A stretch of 8,867 nt of DNA from JANLSO01 sp031362405 (GTDB lineage Bacteria; Actinomycetota; Thermoleophilia; Miltoncostaeales; Miltoncostaeaceae). Where the stretch lies: contig JANLSO010000047.1 of NCBI GenBank assembly GCA_031362405.1, forward strand, positions 1 through 8,867, read 5' to 3'. Position numbers and translations under genes: made by a program. Under the pieces are notes generated by a model. That model was not told where the DNA came from and did no database searches. It saw nothing but the letters and a program-made list of their open reading frames with translations. Positions within the stretch are counted from its first letter, which is position 1. Every line of letters starts with the position of its first letter. This document shows positions 1 to 7,206 of the stretch, in pieces.

Positions 1-46
1 ACGACTTTTAATCCCAAGGTCCTGGGTTCGAGTCCCAGACGGCCCA
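1..46 (+). tRNA. tRNA-Lys 3' fragment (anticodon UUU), truncated; probable attachment site
   Basis: This is the 3' part of a tRNA, from inside the anticodon stem to the discriminator base. The anticodon loop CTTTTAA (5-11) gives anticodon TTT. The T arm is perfect (stem 22-26 with 34-38, loop TTCGAGT), followed by the 3' acceptor strand ACGGCCC and A46. CCA is not encoded. The visible 5' anticodon-stem bases (1-4) pair with the 3' side at only two of four positions, so a complete functional tRNA starting left of the window is unlikely. The match to the second fragment at 7716 begins exactly at the anticodon loop, as expected of an att core left by integration into a tRNA 3' end. Whether an intact tRNA lies further left cannot be seen. 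Confidence 0.75.
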
Positions 47-97
47 TCCAGTGTTCATGCGGGTTCTCCGGTCGCGGCTGCTCGAAAACAATGAACA

Positions 98-114
98 GGG
101 GATCTTCGATCCCC
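98..114. repeat. Strong hairpin near the left att end
   Basis: A perfect 7-base inverted repeat, GGGGATC / GATCCCC, has a three-base loop TTC. A second, outer inverted pair, TGTTCAT (52-58) with ATGAACA (91-97), brackets the interval just before it. There is no T-run, so a classical intrinsic terminator is doubtful. It could fold at the end of a transcript or be part of the recombination-site architecture. Confidence 0.4.
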
Positions 115-159
115 CCTCACCGGCTTAGATGCTCCTTCGGAACTGGGATCTCGGTTCTC

Positions 160-187
160 GTCGTGTTACCACTTTCATTGTCACCCC
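160..187 (-). repeat. Left inverted copy (C) of the end motif
   Basis: On the minus strand this reads GGGGTGACAA, five bases, then GTGGTAACACGAC. It matches the copies at 1823-1849 and 7585-7611 except for a one-base indel and changes in the spacer. It lies 112 bases inside the left tRNA fragment and is inverted relative to the right-end copy, which lies 104 bases inside its fragment. It could be an integrase arm-type binding site. Alternatively it is a relic of an integrase gene 3' end: all three copies also translate to a shared VVTR.-E-like peptide running towards the nearest att or repeat boundary. Confidence 0.55.
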
Positions 188-251
188 AAAACCGCGATTG
201 GCTGTTGTCGCCAAGTGTCCGTCTTCTGGACGCTTCGGGTGGATCGGCGCG

Positions 252-914
252 ATGAGGCCCTCGCGCGGTGCATACGCCGCTGACCGGGCGGCCGCGCTCT
301 CAGGTGTGCCGGTGTCGAGCGTGCACCGGTGGGCGCACGAGAACGTCCTCGTTCCATCCGCGTCGTTGCAGCGCCCCAAGCTGTGGTCGTACACCGATCT
401 GATGGGGCTGCGCATCGTCCATTGGTTGATCCAAGCCGGGACCGCCGCGAACGGAGCGATGGTGCCCCGAGCCACGATGCCTTCAGTTCGCGAAGCCCTC
501 AGGCAGCTCCAAGAGCTTGATTTCGGGTTGTGTACAAGAGACCGGGGGGCGGCGGTGACCGTCGATCGCAGGGGGCGGATCCAGCTGGTCGCGGAGCCCG
601 ACCTCCAAGTGTCGGTCGGGGAATCGCTCATGGCCACCGACGACGAACTGCTGACCGTGACCGATGCGTTTGTCACTGCGGCTGGCGGACGGGGCCCGGA
701 CCTGAACAGGCCCCGTCCGGGTCTGCGCATTGCCGCCGGACGACTCGGTGGCTCACCCCACGTTGCCCATACCCGCGTTGAGTCTCAAGCCCTCGCCTCT
801 CTCGTCCTGGCGGGCCTTCCCAAAGCCACCGTCTACGCGCTCTACCCGTCGGTCTCGCGGGAGGCGATCAACGAGGCACTCGACCTGGAACGCCAGTTGC
901 AGAGCACCGGCTGA
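252..914 (+). CDS. DUF433 protein with N-terminal MerR-like helix-turn-helix, orphan antitoxin type
   Basis: The 220-residue product has a MerR-type DNA-binding head (residues about 7-60: YAADRAAALSGVPVSSVHRW, then a wing-like segment ending LWSYTDLMGLRIV). The C-terminal domain (about 155-217: LRIAAGRLGGSPHVAHTRV and LYPSVSREAINEALDLERQL) matches the DUF433 pattern of a basic strand, GG.PH, TRV and a final helix. Proteins of this build usually act as antitoxins or autorepressors paired with a downstream PIN-like DUF5615 toxin. Here the next gene is convergent after 13 bases and is an Xre antitoxin, so the partner is missing. I chose ATG 252 because the reading frame from ATG 129 adds 41 residues of non-conserved look, has no ribosome binding site and crosses the inverted end motif. 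Both starts remain possible. Confidence 0.7.
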   Translation: MRPSRGAYAADRAAALSGVPVSSVHRWAHENVLVPSASLQRPKLWSYTDLMGLRIVHWLIQAGTAANGAMVPRATMPSVREALRQLQELDFGLCTRDRGAAVTVDRRGRIQLVAEPDLQVSVGESLMATDDELLTVTDAFVTAAGGRGPDLNRPRPGLRIAAGRLGGSPHVAHTRVESQALASLVLAGLPKATVYALYPSVSREAINEALDLERQLQSTG

Positions 915-927
915 GACGGGGCGGACG

Positions 928-1224
928 CTATGCGGCGCGTGGCGTCGAGGCGACCTGCCGGCCCAGGCACGACAGCAGCCTGCCGATCGTCTCAAGGGTT
1001 GGGTTTCCCTGCCCGCGCTCGAAACGGCTGATCTCGCTCTGAGGGATTCCCGACAGCTCGGCAAGGCGGGTCTGGGTCAACTTCGCTGCACGCCGAGCAC
1101 CGACAAGCTCCAGGGCAAACGCGAAGTGCGCGTCAAAGGCATTCAAAGCCGCCACCGCTGCGGGGCCCCGGGCGGCAGCCTCGCCGTCGATCTGGGCGAG
1201 CAGGTCATTGAAGTCGTTGGACAT
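928..1224 (-). CDS. Xre/HigA-type antitoxin, intact
   Basis: This 98-residue protein begins MSNDFNDLLAQ. An N-terminal helical segment (1-45) is followed by a typical Xre helix-turn-helix (about 46-95). Its signature is KLTQTRLAELSGIPQSEISR, then FERGQGNPTLETIGRLLSCLG, the usual ending of helices 3-5 in this fold. It would bind its own operator and neutralise the toxin encoded 31 bases upstream on the same strand, an arrangement (toxin first, antitoxin second) usual for HigBA and Gp49/Xre modules. The ribosome binding site is weak. A longer in-frame extension to 1563 exists but runs through the toxin gene in another frame, so the start at 1224 is much better. A decayed paralogue lies at 8383-8672. 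Confidence 0.88.
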   Translation of the reverse strand: MSNDFNDLLAQIDGEAAARGPAAVAALNAFDAHFAFALELVGARRAAKLTQTRLAELSGIPQSEISRFERGQGNPTLETIGRLLSCLGRQVASTPRAA

Positions 1225-1255
1225 ACCGGAACTATGGCTTAAATCACATAGTGGG

Positions 1256-1715
1256 TCAAGCGCCACGGCGGCCTCGCCGGTACGCCCGCAAGCGCCGCCG
1301 CGCCTCTGCGATCTCACGCTGCTGGCGCCGTGCAGACGAGTCCGCGCCCTTGTCGTAACCGTGCAGCAGAAGCACGACCCGATCACCGTCGGCATGGAAG
1401 AAAATCCGCAGCAGAATCTCTTCTGGACTCGTGCGCTCCTTCTCGGGGTCCCGGCCTTCGAACCGATGCAAGAGCTCCGCGAGGTTGTAGCGCCGCGAGG
1501 TTGTAGCGCAAACGAAACTCGCACAATCCCTCGCCAAGCTGCTTTCCGAACTGGGTCGCGCATACGCCGACGCCCAGCACCTGAAGGGTGTGCTGCATCG
1601 CCTTGCCCAACGCTGCGCGCTGCTCATCAGTCAGATCGTTCTTAATCCAGTCGAGAACCGGCTTCGCGCCGCCCTGGTCCTCCCAGAAATCGATGTTAAA
1701 TCGCCGATCGGGCAT
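1256..1715 (-). pseudogene. Gp49/HigB-like RelE-family toxin, frameshifted by a 16-base tandem duplication
   Basis: The frame opening at ATG 1715 encodes MPDRRFNIDFWEDQGGAKPV and continues to LCEFRLRYNLA (about residue 74). It then loses the family sequence. The rest of the toxin continues in another frame: NLAELLHRFEGRDPEKERTS, then EILLRIFFHADGDRVVLLLH, GYDKG and a basic RRQQREIAEARRRL tail. The second half is the conserved Gp49-like core (strand, GDR.VLLLHGY.K). The break coincides with a perfect tandem duplication of 16 bases (1477-1492 and 1493-1508). Removing one unit restores a single frame of 147 residues ending at 1256, just upstream of the antitoxin. The family consists of ribosome-dependent mRNA endonucleases. 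As it stands the toxin should be inactive unless a rare slippage event deletes one unit. Confidence 0.85.
1477..1508. repeat. Perfect 2 x 16-base tandem duplication inside the toxin gene
   Basis: The unit CCGCGAGGTTGTAGCG occurs twice with no gap and no mismatch. Sixteen is not a multiple of three, so the second unit shifts the toxin frame. The lack of divergence between units suggests that the event is recent. A tandem of this size can collapse by replication slippage. Confidence 0.95.
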
Positions 1716-2041
1716 CCAGCAAGCCTACGAGGCGGAGCGGTCGTCCGCGGTCCCCCGGCCGTTCTCGGGAGATCTTCGACCGGGGCGGGGGCTCCGACGC
1801 CCGGGGGCACCCTTCCCCGCCGGGGGTGACAACAGGGTGGTAACACGACCCCCAGAGACCGGGAGAGACCTCGTCCTCGACCGACCGGCGCAAACGCCTT
1901 GGACGTGGGGGCTCCCTCCCAGAAGGCCCATTCGTGAGAACACCTTGAGCAAGCGGGTTCTAGGCGTTCGCAAGCCTGGCACCCAAACCTTCTGGTGCTA
2001 GCATCAGACCCCTGATTCCTCTCCGAAACGCCTGCCATGGA
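1716..2041. other. Gene-free interval between the toxin operon and the regulator
   Basis: No reading frame here has a convincing protein. The first 100 bases must hold the minus-strand promoter of the toxin-antitoxin operon, but I cannot pick clear -35/-10 boxes. The middle carries copy A of the 56-base direct repeat. The last 120 bases are less GC-rich, with a small dyad (GCACC / GGTGC around 1980-2000), and could hold the plus-strand promoter for the LuxR gene. Confidence 0.5.
1814..1869 (+). repeat. 56-base direct repeat, copy A
   Basis: This stretch matches 7576-7631 at 54 of 56 positions. It starts TCCCCGCCGGGGGTGACAAC, contains the end motif GTGGTAACACGAC (1837-1849) and finishes with a CAGAGACCGGGAGAGAC block that differs by one base from the copy B block. 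Copies A and B lie in the same orientation about 5.76 kb apart and enclose the regulator and aldehyde dehydrogenase operon. Unlike copy B, copy A is not followed by a tRNA fragment. Confidence 0.9.
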
Positions 2042-2069
2042 CGCCAAGTATCCAAGTGGCTACTTGGCG
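2042..2069. promoter_or_regulatory. Perfect palindrome with three CCAAGT half-sites, candidate operator
   Basis: CGCCAAGTA (2042-2050) and TACTTGGCG (2061-2069) form a perfect 9-base inverted repeat with a 10-base centre. The centre holds a further CCAAGT (2052-2057) in direct orientation, so three half-sites are packed into 28 bases. It lies 131 bases before the preferred start of the LuxR gene and is intergenic if that start is right. It fits the binding site of a dimeric or tandem-binding regulator, possibly the LuxR protein itself. That assignment is inference. Confidence 0.5.
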
Positions 2070-2199
2070 GGTTGGCGCGGCTGCCACCGGTTCCAGCCGA
2101 AGCGCGGGGGACCCGGCTGCACCGCCTGAAGGGCTGGGCGTCACCGGTGACGCAACACCCAAACGGAGCAGGCCCGGGCAGGTGCCTGCGCCTCGCCGC

Positions 2200-4974
2200 A
2201 TGAGTTCCAGAACTGAGACCGAACTGATCGGTCGGCAGAACGAGGTAACCGCGCTGAGCGAGGTCCTCGAGGAAGGCGCACGGTCACCGGTCGCGGTGCT
2301 CCTGGAAGGAGATCCGGGGATCGGGAAGACGTCGCTATGGCGGTCGGCCCTCGCCCTGGCGGCCGAGCGCGGTGCGTTTGTACTGCGCGCGAGCCCGACG
2401 GGAACGGAGGTCGATCTGGCGTATGGGTCGATCGGGGACCTGATGGCTCCCGTGCTGCCACTGGTCGAGAAGCGATTGCCCGCGCCGCAGCGACGCGCGC
2501 TTCGGGTTGCCCTTTTGTTGGAGGAGGCCGGTGACCTCGCGATCGATGACCGGGGCGTCGGCGCGGCGATGCTCACAAGCCTGCGGCTCCTGACCGCGGA
2601 GAGACCGGTCGTCCTCGCGGTGGATGACGTCCAGTGGCTGGACGCCGCATCAGGTGCCGCGCTTGCCTTCGCGGCGCGGCGCTTGGGAGAGGGCCCAATT
2701 GCGTTCGTACTCGCAGCCCGGCCCCGGTGGACGGCACCGACCCTCGATCCGCGCCGTACCTTCGATGCCATCGGACTGCGAACGGTGTTGCTCGGACCGC
2801 TGAGCCTCGGCGCGATCCATAAGGTCCTGCACAACCGGCTGGGGATGGCGCTTCCCCGGCCAACACTCCGCCGTCTGCATGAGGTGAGCGGCGGGAACCC
2901 ATTCTTCGCCCTTGAGATCGGGCGGGCGTTGCAGCAGCGCGATCGGGTCAACCCGGGCGAGCCGCTGCCGGTCCCCGACACACTCGATGCCCTCATCCGC
3001 GACAGGCTCGAGCGACTCCCAGACACCACGCGCCGGGTGCTGACGATCACCGCGCTCGCCGCCGAGCCAACCGTGCGGGTTGTGGGCGCCGGCCCCGGCC
3101 TGGACGACGCGCTCCGCGCCGACCTGTTGGACGTCGACGGTGACCGGCTGCGGTTCACGCACCCTCTGCTGCGCAGTGCGGCGGAGGGACTGCTGGGTTC
3201 CGCAGGTCGGCTTGAGGTGCACCAGCACCTGGCCGAGGTGGTGTTGGACGCTGATGAGCGTGCCCGGCACCTTGCTCTAGGCGCCGACGGCCCGTCCGCG
3301 GAGGTAGCCGCTGAACTAGACGCCGCCGTGTCGCGTTCCGCCGCCCGCGGCGCGGCGGATGCGGCTGCCGGGCTTGCCCGTCTCGCGCTGGACCTCACCC
3401 CAACGCACGACCGCACCGCCGTCATTCGACGTCGCCTAGTGGTGGCCGAACGCGATATGACATGCGGGGAGGTTGTCGCCGCCCGCGACAACCTTGAGGG
3501 TCTGCTTGTCGAACTGCCTGCCGGAGCAGAGCGCGCCCGTGCGTTGCTCATGCTGACCGTGCTGTGCGAGCGGGACATGGTGCAGACGACGGCCTTGGGC
3601 CAGGAAGCCCTCGATGCGGTGCCCGCGGGGGACGACGCCCTGGCAGCCGTGATCCGCAGCCAGCTCTCGCTGTCGCGGTTCATCGAGGGTGACCTGCCGG
3701 GTGCCGCCGTGGAGGGTGAGGCGGCGGTCGAGCATGCCCGACGAAGCGGTGGGGCGGTGGAGATCGCCTCGGCGTGTGCGGCGCTGGGCTTTGTCGATGC
3801 CGCGGCGGGGCGGCCGCGCTCGGCTGGGTTCTGGGAGGAGGCGCTCACGGCGGAGGCCCGCTTAGGTGCAAGCGATCTCGACCTGATCGAGCCACCATCG
3901 CTGGTCTATGGGATGCAGCTGATGTGGTCAGATCAGCCGGAGGCCGCGCGTGAGCTGCTGCTGCGTGAGGAAACCCGGGCGCTGGCGCATGGGCATGAAA
4001 TCCGCGCGTACTCAGCCTGGTTCCACCTGGTGGAACTGGACGTCCGGACCGGGAGATGGCCGGAGGCCCTGGCGTACGCCCGGAGGATGGAGGAGTTCGT
4101 CGGCCAGCGGGGCCTTGAGCAAAGCCAGGGCGCCGCGCACTTCTGTACGGCCTGGGTCGCGGCACACCTCGGCTGGGAAGCTGAAGCGAGGCACGCCGCA
4201 CTAGCCGGCATCGCCAACGCGGAGCAGGCCAAGGACACGATCTTCCTGTCTCAGTGCCGTTGCACCCTGGGTTTCTTGGAGCTTTCGCTCGGCAACGCAG
4301 CGGAGGCCGATCGCCATCTGCGGGACCTGTGGCCCTCGCTCAGGGCGATGGGCTATGGAGAACCCAGCATTTATCCGGCCCTGCACAACGCCGCAGAGGC
4401 ACTCATCCAGCTGGGCGAGTTGGATGCCGCCCACGACGTGGTTCAGGAGCTGGCGGATCTGGGTTCCCGGTTGGAGAGCCCGTGGTCAGCCGCGCTCGCC
4501 GCACGTGGACGCGGGCTGCTGGCGGGCGCTCGCGGCGATCTTGAGGGCGCGCTGGTCGCGTTTGACGAGGCGCTGGCGCTCCATGAGCGCCTGCCCGTGC
4601 CGTTCGAGCGGGCCCGGACGCTGCTTGCCCTCGGGACGTTGCACCGCCGCCGAAAGCAGAAGCGCGCCGGCAGGGACGCATTGACGGCTGCGCTCGGCGT
4701 GTTCGAGGAGCTGGGTGCCGGGATCTGGGCGGAGCGAAGCCGGCGGGAGCTCGCCCGGATCAGCGGGCGGACGCGCGCCACGATGCTCACGGCCACCGAG
4801 CAGCGGGTCGCGGCCCTGGTTGCCCGAGGGCACGCCAACAAGGAGATCGCGACGGAGTTGTTCGTGACGGTACGCGCGGTCGAGGCGAACCTGACCCGCA
4901 TCTATTCCAAGTTGGGGATCCGTGGGCGCGCCGAGCTGGTGCGCGCGGTACTGGAGGCCGAGCCCGAGATCTGA
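2200..4974 (+). CDS. Large ATPase LuxR-family transcriptional activator (LAL/STAND type)
   Basis: The 924-residue protein opens with ELIGRQNEVTALSEVLEEG, the usual start of the AAA/STAND ATPase domain in this family. Walker A is GDPGIGKT (residues 37-44) and Walker B is VVLAVDD (137-143), followed by the QWLD motif. The middle, about 350-850, is alanine- and leucine-rich helical repeat, as in MalT/TPR sensor regions. The C-terminus (862-924: LTATEQRVAALVARGHANKE, then VRAVEANLTRIYSKLGIRGR) is a complete LuxR/GerE helix-turn-helix. Such proteins use ATP and an inducer to oligomerise and activate promoters. The length is typical. I chose ATG 2200 because family members begin about ten residues before the LIGR motif. 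An in-frame GTG at 2056 adds 48 residues of low-complexity sequence and lies in the candidate operator. The gene sits upstream of, and in line with, the aldehyde dehydrogenase cluster, its likely target. The ligand is unknown. Confidence 0.93.
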   Translation: MSSRTETELIGRQNEVTALSEVLEEGARSPVAVLLEGDPGIGKTSLWRSALALAAERGAFVLRASPTGTEVDLAYGSIGDLMAPVLPLVEKRLPAPQRRALRVALLLEEAGDLAIDDRGVGAAMLTSLRLLTAERPVVLAVDDVQWLDAASGAALAFAARRLGEGPIAFVLAARPRWTAPTLDPRRTFDAIGLRTVLLGPLSLGAIHKVLHNRLGMALPRPTLRRLHEVSGGNPFFALEIGRALQQRDRVNPGEPLPVPDTLDALIRDRLERLPDTTRRVLTITALAAEPTVRVVGAGPGLDDALRADLLDVDGDRLRFTHPLLRSAAEGLLGSAGRLEVHQHLAEVVLDADERARHLALGADGPSAEVAAELDAAVSRSAARGAADAAAGLARLALDLTPTHDRTAVIRRRLVVAERDMTCGEVVAARDNLEGLLVELPAGAERARALLMLTVLCERDMVQTTALGQEALDAVPAGDDALAAVIRSQLSLSRFIEGDLPGAAVEGEAAVEHARRSGGAVEIASACAALGFVDAAAGRPRSAGFWEEALTAEARLGASDLDLIEPPSLVYGMQLMWSDQPEAARELLLREETRALAHGHEIRAYSAWFHLVELDVRTGRWPEALAYARRMEEFVGQRGLEQSQGAAHFCTAWVAAHLGWEAEARHAALAGIANAEQAKDTIFLSQCRCTLGFLELSLGNAAEADRHLRDLWPSLRAMGYGEPSIYPALHNAAEALIQLGELDAAHDVVQELADLGSRLESPWSAALAARGRGLLAGARGDLEGALVAFDEALALHERLPVPFERARTLLALGTLHRRRKQKRAGRDALTAALGVFEELGAGIWAERSRRELARISGRTRATMLTATEQRVAALVARGHANKEIATELFVTVRAVEANLTRIYSKLGIRGRAELVRAVLEAEPEI

Positions 4975-5017
4975 CCGGCTTTGGGGCCAGCCGGTCAATG
5001 TGTGTGGGTTCCCGCAC
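4972..5017 (+). terminator. Two consecutive hairpins after the LuxR gene
   Basis: The first is a perfect 9-base stem TGACCGGCT / AGCCGGTCA (4972-4997, 8-base loop) whose 5' arm includes the stop codon of the LuxR gene. The second (5002-5017) pairs GTGTGG with CCGCAC, including one G-T pair, around a 4-base loop and is followed by TTT. The T-run is short, so this may attenuate rather than fully end transcription before the DUF4242-like gene 36 bases later. It could equally protect the 3' end of the regulator's mRNA. Confidence 0.45.
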
Positions 5018-5053
5018 TTTCTGGTGCGCGACGGGCGGGCGAGCCTTGGACCC

Positions 5054-5353
5054 ATGCTGATGCTCCTGGTCGAGGCCTATGTCGGACGCACCGACGCCGC
5101 TGCCATCACCGCCACCATCACGCGGCTGCAAGCCGCCACAGGTGACGGGCCGGCGAGCCTGCGGTCCGCGATCTACCTCCCCGACGACGAGACCTGCTTC
5201 TACCTGCTGCAGGCCATCGACGCGCAAACGGTCGCCCTGCTCCTGCACGCCGCCGGTATCGACGCCCAACGCACCACCCAGGTACTCGACTGGCCCACTC
5301 ACTGCGCGCAGGCCGGCCCGGCCGCCTCGCCCACCCTGAAAGAGGACCGATGA
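5054..5353 (+). CDS. DUF4242-like small protein
   Basis: The 99-residue product begins MLMLLVEAYVGRTDAAAITA. Its best marker is AIYLPDDETCFYLLQAIDAQ (residues 39-58), which matches the DUF4242 hallmark of a strand, P.DETCFYL and a short acidic turn. A helix LLLHAAGI follows at about 62-69. The family forms small ferredoxin-like dimers, and one Streptomyces member has been reported to bind nickel, but a general function is not established. No signal peptide or membrane segment is visible. ATG 5060 is an alternative start, and the ribosome binding site is weak for both. The gene ends in an ATGA overlap with the next, so the two are probably translation-coupled. Neighbours suggest an accessory role in the aldehyde dehydrogenase operon. 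Confidence 0.72.
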   Translation: MLMLLVEAYVGRTDAAAITATITRLQAATGDGPASLRSAIYLPDDETCFYLLQAIDAQTVALLLHAAGIDAQRTTQVLDWPTHCAQAGPAASPTLKEDR

Positions 5354-5610
5354 CCCGCACCCGCACCGCCCTCGCCATCGCCGCCGTCACCCTCGCCATC
5401 ACCGCTCCCTCGGCATCCGCAGTGATCCCGCATGACGGCACCCGCGTCACCGCGACCGCCGAGACCTCCGTTCCCAGCGCAACGGCGGCCTGCGCCCGAG
5501 TCGGCTCGGTGTTCAGCTTCCAGCGCTTCATGTGCCACCGCCTCATGGCAATCACCGCCAACGAGCGCGACAACATCGGGCGGCAGCCGCGCGATACGGC
5601 ACGCCGGTAA
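5350..5610 (+). CDS. Small exported protein of unknown function
   Basis: This 86-residue protein has a classical Sec signal: a basic start MTRTRTAL, a hydrophobic core AIAAVTLAITAP, and a probable cleavage after SASA (residue 24). The mature part, about 62 residues, has two cysteines (AACARVG and FMCHRLM) that could form one disulfide outside the cell. It ends in a basic, probably disordered tail. The start codon overlaps the stop of the DUF4242-like gene (ATGA), and AGAGGA lies just upstream at short spacing. I do not recognise a family. Its place between a DUF4242-like gene and an aldehyde dehydrogenase gives no clear role. Confidence 0.65.
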   Translation: MTRTRTALAIAAVTLAITAPSASAVIPHDGTRVTATAETSVPSATAACARVGSVFSFQRFMCHRLMAITANERDNIGRQPRDTARR

Positions 5611-5648
5611 CGGAGAGCGTCCCCGGCATCGTGTAACCCCATGTCACT

Positions 5649-5654
5649 AAGGAG
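5649..5654 (+). promoter_or_regulatory. Ribosome binding site deciding the aldehyde dehydrogenase start
   Basis: AAGGAG lies 7 bases before ATG 5662. An in-frame ATG at 5641 precedes this site and would add seven residues without a ribosome binding site of its own, so 5662 is preferred. Confidence 0.75.
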
Positions 5655-5661
5655 CACGGAC

Positions 5662-7206
5662 ATGTTGGCCCCCACCCCGATCGCGAACATCGCCCAGGCA
5701 CCGCTTCGCCGCCAAGTGCCCGCGAACACGGGCGCAGTCGGCGAGTCCGCCCTCGATGCTCTGGGGTGGGTGCCGACCGGTCTGCTCATCGACGGGCAGT
5801 GGCGCGCCGGAGCGTCGGCCCGAACCCTGCAGGTTGAGGACCCCGGCACCGGCCAGGTGTTGCTCAGCGTCGCGGACGCCGACACCACCGACTGCATGGC
5901 CGCCCTTGACGCCGCCACGGCGGCGCAGGCCGCGTGGGCCGCCACCGCCCCACGGGACCGCGCCCGCATCCTGCGCCGCGCAGCCGACGCGGTTCGCGAC
6001 CGGGCCGACACCCTCGCGATGCTCCTGACCCTTGAGATGGGCAAGCCGCTGACCGAGTCCCGCAGCGAGGTCGAGTTCGCCGCCGACTACTTGGACTGGT
6101 ACGCCGACCAGGCGACCCATATCGAGGGCCGCCTGGTCACCGCGCCAGACGGCGCCAGCCGCCACTTCGTGCAGCGCACCCCCGTCGGGCCGTGCCTGGT
6201 GATCACCCCCTGGAACTTCCCTTTGGCGGTGCCTGCCCGTGGCATCGCCCCGGCCCTCGCGGCTGGCTGCACGGTTGTGCTGCGACCGTCCACGATGACG
6301 CCGCTCTCAGCCCTTGGTCTCGCCCGGATCATGGTGGAGTCCGGGGTCCCGGCCGGCGTCATCAACGTCGTGCCCACCTCCATCGACGATGCCACCGACG
6401 CCCTGCTGGACGACCCCCGCCTGCGCAAGCTGACGTTCACGGGATCGGAGGCCGTCGGCCTACACCTGCTGCGCCGCAGCGCCGACCAGGTTGTCCGCGC
6501 CAGTGTTGAGCTGGGTGGGTGCGCCCCCTTCATAGTGTTTGCCGACGCCGACCTGGACGCCGCCGTCGAGGGTGCCCTTGCCGCCAAGATGCGAAACGGC
6601 GCCCAGGCGTGCACGGCCGCCAACCGCTTCTACGTGCAGCGCCCGATCGCCGCCGAGTTCACCCGTCGCCTGGCCGCCCGCATCGCCGGTCTATGTCTGG
6701 GGCATGGCACCGATGCCCGCACACAGCTGGGCCCGATGATCAGCGAGCGGCACCGCGACCGCCTGAGCGGCTTGGTGGATGACGCGGTCACCCGCGGTGC
6801 CCGTGTCGTTCTTAAGGGCGGGCCGGTCGAGGGCGACGGACACTTCTTCGCCCCTGTGGTGCTCGACCAGGTCCCCGATGACGCCCGCGTAGTGTGCGGG
6901 GAGGCCTTCGGACCGGTCGTCCCCATCCGGGCGTTCGATACCGAAGACCAGGCGATCCAGCTTGCCAACGCAACCGATCTGGGCCTGGCAGCGTACTTGT
7001 TCACCTCCGACCTTGAGCGGGCAATGCGCCTCGGGTCATTGATCGAGGCCGGCATGGTGGCGATCAACCGCGGCCGGGTCTCGTGCGTGGCGGCCCCCTT
7101 CGGCGGGATCGGCCACTCGGGCTTCGGCCACTCGGGCGGCGCCGAGGGGATCGATGAGTACCTGGTCACCCGGTACCTGACGATGCCGGTCGGCGGTGCC
7201 TCGTGA
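5662..7206 (+). CDS. NAD(P)-dependent aldehyde dehydrogenase, succinate-semialdehyde dehydrogenase-like
   Basis: The 514-residue enzyme has the complete ALDH fold: a cofactor domain with TPWNFPLA (catalytic Asn185) and FTGSEAVG; the general base in ELGG (Glu283); the nucleophile in AQACTAANR (Cys317); and the EAFGPVVP motif. The C-terminal GG.GHSG...GGAEGIDEYL resembles GabD-type enzymes. It would oxidise an aldehyde to an acid in the cytoplasm; succinate semialdehyde is only a guess. Unusual points: the lysine normally found in the KPS/KPA cofactor motif is Arg208 (LRPSTMTP); the family's GGVK.SG is GGIGHSG; and there are about 35 extra N-terminal residues before GLLIDGQWR. Length is slightly above the usual 450-490. 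It follows the exported-protein gene after 51 bases and overlaps the next gene by one base, so it is mid-operon. Confidence 0.93.
   Translation: MLAPTPIANIAQAPLRRQVPANTGAVGESALDALGWVPTGLLIDGQWRAGASARTLQVEDPGTGQVLLSVADADTTDCMAALDAATAAQAAWAATAPRDRARILRRAADAVRDRADTLAMLLTLEMGKPLTESRSEVEFAADYLDWYADQATHIEGRLVTAPDGASRHFVQRTPVGPCLVITPWNFPLAVPARGIAPALAAGCTVVLRPSTMTPLSALGLARIMVESGVPAGVINVVPTSIDDATDALLDDPRLRKLTFTGSEAVGLHLLRRSADQVVRASVELGGCAPFIVFADADLDAAVEGALAAKMRNGAQACTAANRFYVQRPIAAEFTRRLAARIAGLCLGHGTDARTQLGPMISERHRDRLSGLVDDAVTRGARVVLKGGPVEGDGHFFAPVVLDQVPDDARVVCGEAFGPVVPIRAFDTEDQAIQLANATDLGLAAYLFTSDLERAMRLGSLIEAGMVAINRGRVSCVAAPFGGIGHSGFGHSGGAEGIDEYLVTRYLTMPVGGAS

Noticed and set aside
198..220. TTGGC / GCCAA dyad and a CGCCAAGTGTCC stretch resembling part of the 2042 palindrome
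   Set aside because: Only half of the palindrome is shared, with a mismatch. This is too short to claim a common operator.
125..730. Minus-strand frame of 201 codons ending VVTRREPRSQFRRSI
   Set aside because: It is mostly antisense to the DUF433 gene. Only its last codons overlap the end motif, which is why an integrase-tail relic is mentioned there, but there is no recombinase sequence upstream.
2004..3848. Minus-strand open frame of 614 codons
   Set aside because: It is antisense to the ATPase/LuxR gene and is made almost wholly of Ser, Arg, Ala, Thr and Pro, typical of a GC-rich shadow frame. It has no domain.
5118..6044. Minus-strand open frame of 308 codons
   Set aside because: It is antisense to the dehydrogenase operon, of low-complexity Arg/Ala/Ser composition, with no motif.
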